Source: Raineya sp. (GTDB taxonomy: Bacteria > Bacteroidota > Bacteroidia > Cytophagales > Thermonemataceae). Taken from it: DNA of 35,942 nt. Below the pieces are notes generated by a model. The model had not been told where the DNA came from. It saw only the letters and a list, made by a program, of their open reading frames with translations, and did not search any database. The translations under genes were made by a program, and so were the position numbers. Positions 7,762 through 15,803 of the stretch are shown one piece after another. The first letter of the stretch is position 1. Every line of letters starts with the position of its first letter. Location of the stretch: NCBI GenBank assembly GCA_025054975.1, contig JANWZC010000003.1, positions 1-35,942 of the forward strand, given 5' to 3'.

Positions 7762-9936
7762 CTAAATCCTTATTCCTATAATCATCATATCGTCTCTTTG
7801 CTCTGTGCCTTCCATGTATTTATTGATGATTTCTGCAATGATTTTTTCCTGTTGTGAGCAAGGCATCGGAGCAATTTTTTCAAAAAGTTTTCTAAGTTTT
7901 TCTTCTGAAAACTTTTTTCTGTTTAGGTCGTTTTGGTCAGCATAACCGTCGGAAAAGAGATAAATCATACTATTTGGAGGAATTTGGAGAATATGATTTT
8001 CAAAATGAATATTCTCATTTTGGTCACCGCCAATAGAACGTCTTTGTCCTTTTATTTCAAGTATTTCTTTGGTAAGGCTGTTGAAAACAACCAAAGGTCT
8101 TTTAGCCCCTGCAAAAGTAACGTGTTGGTTTTCATCTATACTTATCAAGGCTATGTCCATTCCGTCTCGGTTACCTGTTTCGTCTTGGGCGAGAGCGTGT
8201 TTGACTTCTTGGTGCATTTTTTCTAAAATATCAGCAGGATTGGTAATGTGATAGACATGGACGATGCGGTCAAGAATACTGTAAGCAAGCATGGTCATCA
8301 TAGCCCCCGAAACACCGTGTCCTGTGCAATCTATGGCGGCAATAATTTTATACTTATCTTCTTTATCTATCCAATAGAAATCCCCTGAAACTACATCTTT
8401 GGGCTGATAGAATACAAAAGCATCTTTCAAGAATAGTTGAATCCGACTACGATAAGGCAGAATAGTATTTTGAATAAGTCTTGCGGCTCTGATACTTGCC
8501 TGAATCTGCTCGTTCTTGAATATAAGTTGTTTATTTTTCTCCTCAATCGCATCTCTTTGAGCGGCAATTTCTTCCTTTTGTTGTTCAAGAATAACATTTT
8601 TGCGTGAGATATCATCATTGGCGGCGGCGAGTTCTTCGGCTTGTTGTTTAAGCAACTGATTGGTGCGTTGTTTTTCTCTGTTATTTTTATAGAGAATAAC
8701 AGCCAGCGTTCCTACAAGAGCTAAAACTGCAACAGAAGCAAGTAGGAATATGTTTTTTCTTTCATTTTCAGAGTCTTTCAAAGCATTTTCTTTGCGTAGG
8801 AGTTCATTTTCAGCTTCTTTTTTATCGCTTTCATAGATTTCTCGCATTTTGGCAATCGCTTTCGCCTGATTTTCTGTAAATAAGCTATCTTTCAAGCCTT
8901 TGAATTGTTTGTGATAGTAAAGAGCTTCTTTGTAATTACCTTGCAATTCGTAATATTGAACTAATCCGTCATATACCTTGCTAATTTCATTTCTGGCTCC
9001 TGTTTCTTGCAACAAGCTCAAACCTTTTTTCAGATTATCATAGGCTTCGCCAAAATTTTGCAGGCGTGCTAATGCATTACCTTTACTTGCATACAACAAG
9101 CCTAATAAGATTTTATCATTGATTTTTTCGGCAATAGGTAAGGCTTTGTTGTAAGAGGCTAAGGCCTGAGTATAGTCTTGGGCATCTAAATAGACATCTC
9201 CTAAATTGAGGTCGGTAATAAGCACTCCACGAGGATTGCCAATTTTTTCAAAAATTTCAGCCGCTTTGCTAAAAACTTCTATGGCTTTGGTCGTTTTTTT
9301 CTGGCGTTTGTAGATATTGCCCATATTGTTGTAATTGTTGGCTAAATCTACAAGTAGGTTGATTTTCTCGCAGATTTGAGCACTTTTCTGGTAATATTTC
9401 AAAGCCTCGTCCAAATTTTCTTGATTGAGATACACATTACCTATGTTAAGCAAACTTTTAGCAATACCTTTATCATCTTTAATTTCTTCACGCAATTTGA
9501 GCGTTTTGAGGTGAAATTTCATAGCTTTTTCATAATCTCCCATATCATTATACACCAAACCAATGTTATTTTCACAGCTTGCGATTCCGTCAATGTTATT
9601 GATACTTGCATATTCTTGCAAACCCTGCTCGTAATAGGTGATAGCTTCTTTCAATGCACCCTGCATGTATTGAGTATTTCCCAAAGTTTTGTAACTTAAC
9701 CCTTTCCCCTTGATATAATCCAACTTTTCAGCAAGTTTTAGGGCTTCTACGGCAATTTCGTAGCCTTGTTTGGGGTTTATTCCCATTGTCATAGTAGCAA
9801 CTTCATTAAGTTTAAGAACTTTATTGGTGTCTTCGGGCATTTTTTGAGCAACCAAAAGCAAACTATCAATTTTGGCAATTTGTGCCTGAACTTCCCCTAA
9901 TAACACAATAAACAGACAAAAAAATATTCTCATCAT
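7762..9936 (-). CDS. TPR-repeat sensor with a SpoIIE/PP2C-type phosphatase domain
   Basis: Signal peptide, about 7 TPR repeats, TM helix (IFLLASVAVLALVGTLAVILY), coiled coil, SpoIIE domain (DVVSGDFYWIDKEDKYKIIAAIDCTGHGVSGAMMTML; YLFSDGYADQ). Confidence 0.9.
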   Translation of the reverse strand: MMRIFFCLFIVLLGEVQAQIAKIDSLLLVAQKMPEDTNKVLKLNEVATMTMGINPKQGYEIAVEALKLAEKLDYIKGKGLSYKTLGNTQYMQGALKEAITYYEQGLQEYASINNIDGIASCENNIGLVYNDMGDYEKAMKFHLKTLKLREEIKDDKGIAKSLLNIGNVYLNQENLDEALKYYQKSAQICEKINLLVDLANNYNNMGNIYKRQKKTTKAIEVFSKAAEIFEKIGNPRGVLITDLNLGDVYLDAQDYTQALASYNKALPIAEKINDKILLGLLYASKGNALARLQNFGEAYDNLKKGLSLLQETGARNEISKVYDGLVQYYELQGNYKEALYYHKQFKGLKDSLFTENQAKAIAKMREIYESDKKEAENELLRKENALKDSENERKNIFLLASVAVLALVGTLAVILYKNNREKQRTNQLLKQQAEELAAANDDISRKNVILEQQKEEIAAQRDAIEEKNKQLIFKNEQIQASIRAARLIQNTILPYRSRIQLFLKDAFVFYQPKDVVSGDFYWIDKEDKYKIIAAIDCTGHGVSGAMMTMLAYSILDRIVHVYHITNPADILEKMHQEVKHALAQDETGNRDGMDIALISIDENQHVTFAGAKRPLVVFNSLTKEILEIKGQRRSIGGDQNENIHFENHILQIPPNSMIYLFSDGYADQNDLNRKKFSEEKLRKLFEKIAPMPCSQQEKIIAEIINKYMEGTEQRDDMMIIGIRI

Positions 9937-10100
9937 AATTGAAAAATTTTAGGTTATAGTATCAAATGATTATAGTGAAATAGACAATGAGTTTAGGCTT
10001 TTGCGTCATGTGTAAAGCAATGGTAGGCAAACTGCTTCCATTATCTTGAAACAAAAATGCAGAACTTGTCTAGTATTGTTAAGTTTGCATAACATATTGT

Positions 10101-10118
10101 ACTACAATCTCTTGTAGT
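10101..10118. promoter_or_regulatory. Perfect palindrome ACTACAA-TCTC-TTGTAGT in a divergent intergenic region; possible operator or hairpin
   Basis: 7-bp arms 10101-10107 and 10112-10118. Confidence 0.4.
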
Positions 10119-10190
10119 GGCTATTTAGATATTTGCAAAATTAGGAAAAAATTAGGAGATTTGTGTCATAGAATTACCAAATCTTATAGA

Positions 10191-11129
10191 ATGAAAGAAA
10201 ATTCACTTATATCTATTCAGCAGTACGTCAAATTTATCAATCAAGTACTAGATTATATGCAAGAAGCTATTTGCTTGATTGATAAAGAGTGGAAAATATT
10301 GAAATATAACCAAAGTTTTTTAAGTAAATTTCCTAATACCCAAGAATTTTCCAACTTTTGGGAAATTTGTGATAAAGATAAAATGCCTGAAAATTATTCA
10401 AGAGCCTTACACAAGGCTATGAAAAACAATGAGTTACAAAATGACAATTTTTTCTGCCCAGATAATCAAAAATGGTTTCATTACACCATATATCCTTTTG
10501 AATTAGGCATAGTTCTTATTTTAAGAGACATTACCGAAACCAAAGAAAAAGAAGAAACACTCAAAACCTCGCAATACCTTTTGAAAGCTATCTTAGATAG
10601 TACCACAGATAGCAATTTTTTAGTTAGCAGAACAGGAGAAATTCTATGTTTCAACAAAGCTGCCAAAGAAAATATCAAAAAACTTTTTGGTAAAGAGATT
10701 ACCGAAGGGCAAAACTTTTTTCAAGAATATTCGCTTCCTACTACAAAAGAAATCCTCAGACAAAACTTTATAGATGCTCTCAATGGCAATCCCGTAGAAA
10801 CCGAACGTTTGCTTTCTTTTCCCAACGGTGAACAAATTTGGGTACATTTACGTATCTTTCCTGTTTTTGATGAAAAAGGTGAAGTCTGGGCGATTGCTTT
10901 GAATTACACTAATATTCAAGAGTTAAAGAGCCAATATCAAAAATTAGAAGAAATTGCTCGTTTGCAGTCGCATAGTATCCGCAGACCTCTTTCCTCTATT
11001 TTGGGACTAATAGATATTTTAGATTTGGAAGGAGTAAGTACAGAGAATAAACAAATTATTCAACTTCTAAAATTATCTGCCCAAGAATTAGATAATGTTA
11101 TTCACGAAATTATTTATAAAACATATTAA
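10191..11129 (+). CDS. PAS-domain protein ending in a HisKA-like dimerisation helix, with no HATPase domain
   Basis: Two PAS-like regions (ICLIDKEWKILKYNQSF; NFLVSRTGEILCFNKAA) and C-terminal LQSHSIRRPLSSILGLIDIL; stops about 55 aa past the H-box. The ORF extends to 10161. Confidence 0.7.
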   Translation: MKENSLISIQQYVKFINQVLDYMQEAICLIDKEWKILKYNQSFLSKFPNTQEFSNFWEICDKDKMPENYSRALHKAMKNNELQNDNFFCPDNQKWFHYTIYPFELGIVLILRDITETKEKEETLKTSQYLLKAILDSTTDSNFLVSRTGEILCFNKAAKENIKKLFGKEITEGQNFFQEYSLPTTKEILRQNFIDALNGNPVETERLLSFPNGEQIWVHLRIFPVFDEKGEVWAIALNYTNIQELKSQYQKLEEIARLQSHSIRRPLSSILGLIDILDLEGVSTENKQIIQLLKLSAQELDNVIHEIIYKTY

Positions 11130-11135
11130 TGCAAA

Positions 11136-12008
11136 TTACACAAATCTATCTACAATACGTTCAATAGCAGGTAAGTACGATTTACCAAATAAGTTCAAAT
11201 GCACAAATAACGGATATAAATTGTAGATACTCGCTCGTTCTACAAAATCCTTTTGCAGAGGAAAATGGTAGTTGTAAGAATCATAAAAATCTGCCTCAAA
11301 ACCACCAAATAATTGCGTAAAAGCAATTTCAGCTTCTCGTAAGCCGTAGTAAATTGCAGGATCTATTACTACTGCATAGCCTTTGTTATGCGTAATGACA
11401 TTGCCACTCCACAAATCCCCGTGTAAAAGTGCTGGTTTTTCGTTAGGGAGTAAATTAGGTAGCTTTTCATATAATTTATTCAACTTTTCCAGGAAAGATT
11501 TTTCAATCAATCTGTTGTAAAATGCCAATCCTGCCTGCACTTTCAACCTCTGCTCAATAAAAAATTCTATTCCATTGCGAGTAGGTGTATTAGTTTGTCG
11601 CAATGCACCAATATAATTGTCGTATTCCAAACCAAAAAAATCACTTGTATTTTGGTGTAATTCAGCTAAATGCCTACCTAAATCTTTCCAAAAAGTTTTA
11701 TTCGGATATCCCTCCAAGTATTCCAAAAGTAAATAGTTTTTGCCTTGTACCCTGCCCGAAGCAATAACTTGAGGCGTTGGAATACCACAAGAAGCAAGTT
11801 TCTGCAAACCTTTGATTTCTATTTCAAAGGTATCGTCAGGGGTATTTTCATTCCATTTGATAAAAAAAGTACCTCTGTCAGTAGCTACTTTTGCCGCATT
11901 ATTGATACACCCACCCGAAACTGCCTGAAAATGCTCTAATACAGGTAACTTCCCGAAACTTTGTACAAAAACAGCTTCTAAAAAATCATTAGGTTCAAAG
12001 CCAAACAT
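11136..12008 (-). CDS. Fructosamine kinase family protein
   Basis: FIKWNENTPDDTFEIEIKGLQKL, LLLEYLEG, LLHGDLWSGNV, VIDPAIYYGLREAEIAFTQLFGGF. Confidence 0.9.
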   Translation of the reverse strand: MFGFEPNDFLEAVFVQSFGKLPVLEHFQAVSGGCINNAAKVATDRGTFFIKWNENTPDDTFEIEIKGLQKLASCGIPTPQVIASGRVQGKNYLLLEYLEGYPNKTFWKDLGRHLAELHQNTSDFFGLEYDNYIGALRQTNTPTRNGIEFFIEQRLKVQAGLAFYNRLIEKSFLEKLNKLYEKLPNLLPNEKPALLHGDLWSGNVITHNKGYAVVIDPAIYYGLREAEIAFTQLFGGFEADFYDSYNYHFPLQKDFVERASIYNLYPLFVHLNLFGKSYLPAIERIVDRFV

Positions 12009-12013
12009 GTTGG

Positions 12014-12048
12014 TAGTTAGTAGTTAGTACAGAGTACAGAGTATTGAG
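12014..12048 (-). repeat. Array of 5 contiguous 7-nt repeats ending 5 nt before the fructosamine-kinase start codon
   Basis: Coding strand: CTCAATA CTCTGTA CTCTGTA CTAACTA CTAACTA CCAAC-ATG. Confidence 0.9.
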
Positions 12049-12052
12049 TACT

Positions 12053-12076
12053 TGCCCTGAGCGAAGCCGAAGGGCA
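12053..12076. repeat. Hairpin-forming dispersed repeat TGCCCT-gagcgaagccga-AGGGCA
   Basis: 6-bp arms; interior GAGCGAAGCCGAAGG resembles a common bacterial intergenic repeat (TGAGCGAAGTCGAAGG). Confidence 0.65.
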
Positions 12077-12254
12077 GAGTATTGATACAAAATGCAAAGT
12101 AAATATGCTTCAAGATAACCAAAAGTGTAAAAAAAAGTTTATGATTTTTCAAATTTATTTCAAAAAGCTATCTTGCAAAACAAAAACATTCAAAATATCA
12201 ATACTCACTACTTGCCCTAATTTTCCCAAAGGGTTATAATCAAATACTAAAATA

Positions 12255-12282
12255 CTCATTACTCATAACTCATTACTAACTA
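12255..12282 (+). repeat. Array of 4 contiguous 7-nt repeats ending 8 nt before the asnB start codon
   Basis: CTCATTA CTCATAA CTCATTA CTAACTA CTATCCCA-ATG. Confidence 0.88.
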
Positions 12283-12290
12283 CTATCCCA

Positions 12291-14198
12291 ATGTGTGGCA
12301 TAACAGGACTTTTAGCTTTCAACGAAGTAGGACGTTTCTCAATGATAAACTTACAAAATGCAACTGATGTACTTTCTCAGCGAGGTCCCGACTGGGGAGA
12401 TACTTATCTTGCTTATTGGGCAGGATTAGGGCATCGCAGACTCTCTATTATTGATACTTCTCCAAGCGGCAATCAACCTATTTCTGACCATACAGGTAGA
12501 TACACGATTGTATTCAATGGTGAAATCTATAATTATCAAAGTTTACGTCAGCAACTTGCTGAAAAAGGTATTCTCTTTCGTACCCAAAGCGATACAGAAG
12601 TGTTACTCTATGCCTACATTGTTTGGGGAACTTACGCTTTGGAACTTTTGCACGGCTTTTTTGCTTTTGCAATTTACGATAAAGACGAAAACTCTCTATT
12701 TTTGGCTCGCGACCGCTATGGTGTCAAGCCCCTACTCTACTATCTTGACGAAGACCGCTTCCTATTTGCCTCCGAAATGAAATCCCTTCTTCAATACGGC
12801 ATTGAAAAAAAACTTAATCTTGTAGCTTTGAGGCATTACTTACATCTCAATTACATTCCCGCACCACACACTATTTTTGAAAATATTTACAAACTTTTGC
12901 CTGGACATTTCGCCAAAGTTCAACGTGGTAAAATGGAAATTCAATGTTATTATCAAATTCCCAAAAATTATGAGGAATACCCCTCCCAACTTTCATATCA
13001 AGAGCAACAAATTCGCCTCAAACAACTACTTACTTCCTCCATTCGTAAGCGTTTGGTAGCAGATGTGCCTGTGGGAGCGTTTTTGAGCGGTGGTGTGGAT
13101 TCTTCAATAGCAGTAGCTTTGGCTTCACAAGAAGTTGAAAATCTGCAAACATTTTCTATTGGTTACTATGAAAATCGTTTTTTTGATGAAACCCACTATG
13201 CCGAAATAGTTGCCAAACATTTTCGCACTAAACATACTACTTTCAAACTTTCCAACAAAGACCTTTTAGACCACTTGGAAAGCATGCTCAATTACTTAGA
13301 TGAGCCTTTTGCTGATTCTTCGGCGTTGCCTGTGTTTATTTTGAGCAAATTTGTCAAACAGCATGTCAAAGTGGCTATTTCAGGCGATGGAGCAGATGAA
13401 ATGTGGGGTGGTTACAACAAACATTTTGCCGAATATCAAATCCGCAAGGGAGGGCTTTTGGCGAATTTAGTAACTATTTTACTTCCTTTATGGAAACAAT
13501 TTCCTCAATCTCGGAACAATTTTTGGAGCAACAAATTCAGGCAATTGGTTCGTTTTGCTGAAGGAAGCCAACTTTCAGCACAAGAACGTTATTGGCTTTG
13601 GGCAGGCTTTTGCAAGAACGATGAAGTAGAAAAACTTTTACACCTAAATTTGCGTACGCAGGCTCAAAACGAATACCAAAACGATAAAATGCAAATCTTA
13701 CAACATCTTCAAAAAAATGACGTAGAAGGCTTAAATGAAGTTTTTTATACGGATATGCAGTTAGTTTTGCCTAATGATATGCTCACGAAAGTAGATTTAA
13801 TGTCAATGGCAAACGGCTTAGAACTGCGAGAACCTTTTTTAGACCACGAATTGGTAAGTTTTGTATTTTCTTTGCCTGTAAGTTCAAAAATCAATCAAAA
13901 TATTCGCAAGCGACTCTTGCAAGATACTTTCCGAGAAATTTTGCCCGCTGAAATTTACAAGCGTCCTAAACATGGTTTTGAAGTACCTCTTTTAGATTGG
14001 CTTCGCACCGACTTGCGTTCTATGCTTGAAAATGAACTTCTGCAAGATAGATTTGTAGAAGAGCAAGGAATTTTTGATGTGGTAGAAGTCAAAAAACTTA
14101 AAAATCAGCTATTTTCCAATAATCCACAAGATAGCCATGCTCGTATTTGGGGACTTTTAGTATTTCAGCATTGGTGGAAAAGACTGATAAGAAAGTAA
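12291..14198 (+). CDS. asnB: Asparagine synthase (glutamine-hydrolysing)
   Basis: 635 aa; MCGITGLLAF N-terminal nucleophile, RGPDWGD, GHRRLSIIDTS, VFNGEIYNY, VGAFLSGGVDSSIAVAL, ISGDGADEMWGGY. Confidence 0.96.
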   Translation: MCGITGLLAFNEVGRFSMINLQNATDVLSQRGPDWGDTYLAYWAGLGHRRLSIIDTSPSGNQPISDHTGRYTIVFNGEIYNYQSLRQQLAEKGILFRTQSDTEVLLYAYIVWGTYALELLHGFFAFAIYDKDENSLFLARDRYGVKPLLYYLDEDRFLFASEMKSLLQYGIEKKLNLVALRHYLHLNYIPAPHTIFENIYKLLPGHFAKVQRGKMEIQCYYQIPKNYEEYPSQLSYQEQQIRLKQLLTSSIRKRLVADVPVGAFLSGGVDSSIAVALASQEVENLQTFSIGYYENRFFDETHYAEIVAKHFRTKHTTFKLSNKDLLDHLESMLNYLDEPFADSSALPVFILSKFVKQHVKVAISGDGADEMWGGYNKHFAEYQIRKGGLLANLVTILLPLWKQFPQSRNNFWSNKFRQLVRFAEGSQLSAQERYWLWAGFCKNDEVEKLLHLNLRTQAQNEYQNDKMQILQHLQKNDVEGLNEVFYTDMQLVLPNDMLTKVDLMSMANGLELREPFLDHELVSFVFSLPVSSKINQNIRKRLLQDTFREILPAEIYKRPKHGFEVPLLDWLRTDLRSMLENELLQDRFVEEQGIFDVVEVKKLKNQLFSNNPQDSHARIWGLLVFQHWWKRLIRK

Positions 14199-14249
14199 TT
14201 TCCAAGCAAAATTTTTGTATTTTTGTTTGAAATTACTTTGGGTTAAGCT

Positions 14250-15803
14250 ATGCAATCTTTACCCCTACTACCCATAGGACAACAAGAATTCAGCGAAATT
14301 CGTCAGACTAAACGTTTATACGTTGATAAGACCGATTTTATTTATCGCCTTGTAACGCATAGCAGTTACTTTTTCTTTCTTTCACGTCCTCGTAGATTTG
14401 GTAAAAGTTTGCTTATCAACACGCTTAAAGAACTTTTTTTGGGCAAGAAAGAACTCTTTGAAGGACTCTTTATCTATGATAAAATTCAATGGCAAACTTT
14501 TCCTGTCATTCATTTGGATTTCAGTAAGTTACCTTTTCGCAAAGAAGGACTTGAAAAAGCCCTTGCCACCAGAATGAAAATGATTGCTGACAATCATCAA
14601 GTAAAACTCTCTGCTGAAAGTATAGGAGCATTGTTTGAAGAACTTATCCAAAAACTTTCTGAGAAATATCAACAAAAAGTCGTTATTCTCATTGACGAGT
14701 ACGATAAGCCTATCACTGATGTTTTAGAAATAGGCAACAACCAACAAGCCCACGAAAACAGAGATATCCTAAGAAATTTTTACAGCATTGTCAAGGGCAG
14801 TTCCACCTACATTCGCTTTTTCTTTCTCACAGGTATCACACGTTTCACCAAAGTCTCTCTTTTCTCCGAACTCAATAATTTGGTAGATATTTCTTTTCAC
14901 AAAGATTTTCATAACTTGCTCGGATACACCCAAGATGAAATCGTACAATATTTTCAACCTTACCTGCAACTATTTGCCCTTGAAAATAACTGCTCAATCC
15001 AAGAAGCCCTTGAAAAAATAAAATTCTGGTACAATGGCTATTCGTGGAATGGTAAAGATAAAGTCTATAACCCATTCTCAGTGCTTTGTTGTTTAGAAGA
15101 AAGGGCTATCAAAAATTATTGGTTTGAAAGTGGCACACCGAAAATGTTAGTTAATTTGTTGTATAAACAAGGCATCTATGATTTGCGAGACGTAAAAGCT
15201 AATTTCAGTCTTATCAATAATTTTGATATTGATAACCTTAATGCCGAAACCTTACTTTTTCAGACAGGCTACCTGACCATTACAAGCATTGATGAATTTG
15301 ATGATTATGTCCTCAATTATCCCAACAAAGAAGTAGAACTTTCCCTCACACAACATCTTTTAGGGGCTTATGCCTATCAAATGAAACACGCTACTACTGC
15401 CAATCAAATTGCCAAAGCCATTCGTAATCACGACCTTAACCTTTTGGTGGAAACTATCAATATCCTGTTTGCTGATATACCTGCTGAAATCTTTCTTGCC
15501 AAAAAAGAAGCCTATTATCATTCCGTTTTATTTCTGGCTCTCAAGCTTGCTGGTTTTCACGTACAAGCAGAAGTCAGAACCTCCAAAGGTAGAATTGACG
15601 CTATCCTGCAATACGATAACCGAACCTATTTATTTGAATTCAAACTTGACCAAAATGCTCAAATCGCTCTCCAACAGATTGAGCAAAAAGAATATTTCAA
15701 AAAATACCTTCAACAGCCTAATCAACACAAAATTTACTTGGTGGCTATCAATTTCAGTAGTGAAAAAAAGGAAATTACAGATTTTTCTATTCAGAGCTAT
15801 TGA
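14250..15803 (+). CDS. AAA-ATPase-like protein with a C-terminal PD-(D/E)XK nuclease-like domain
   Basis: [29 protein letters not shown]...[35 protein letters not shown]-terminal [31 protein letters not shown]. Confidence 0.9.
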   Translation: MQSLPLLPIGQQEFSEIRQTKRLYVDKTDFIYRLVTHSSYFFFLSRPRRFGKSLLINTLKELFLGKKELFEGLFIYDKIQWQTFPVIHLDFSKLPFRKEGLEKALATRMKMIADNHQVKLSAESIGALFEELIQKLSEKYQQKVVILIDEYDKPITDVLEIGNNQQAHENRDILRNFYSIVKGSSTYIRFFFLTGITRFTKVSLFSELNNLVDISFHKDFHNLLGYTQDEIVQYFQPYLQLFALENNCSIQEALEKIKFWYNGYSWNGKDKVYNPFSVLCCLEERAIKNYWFESGTPKMLVNLLYKQGIYDLRDVKANFSLINNFDIDNLNAETLLFQTGYLTITSIDEFDDYVLNYPNKEVELSLTQHLLGAYAYQMKHATTANQIAKAIRNHDLNLLVETINILFADIPAEIFLAKKEAYYHSVLFLALKLAGFHVQAEVRTSKGRIDAILQYDNRTYLFEFKLDQNAQIALQQIEQKEYFKKYLQQPNQHKIYLVAINFSSEKKEITDFSIQSY

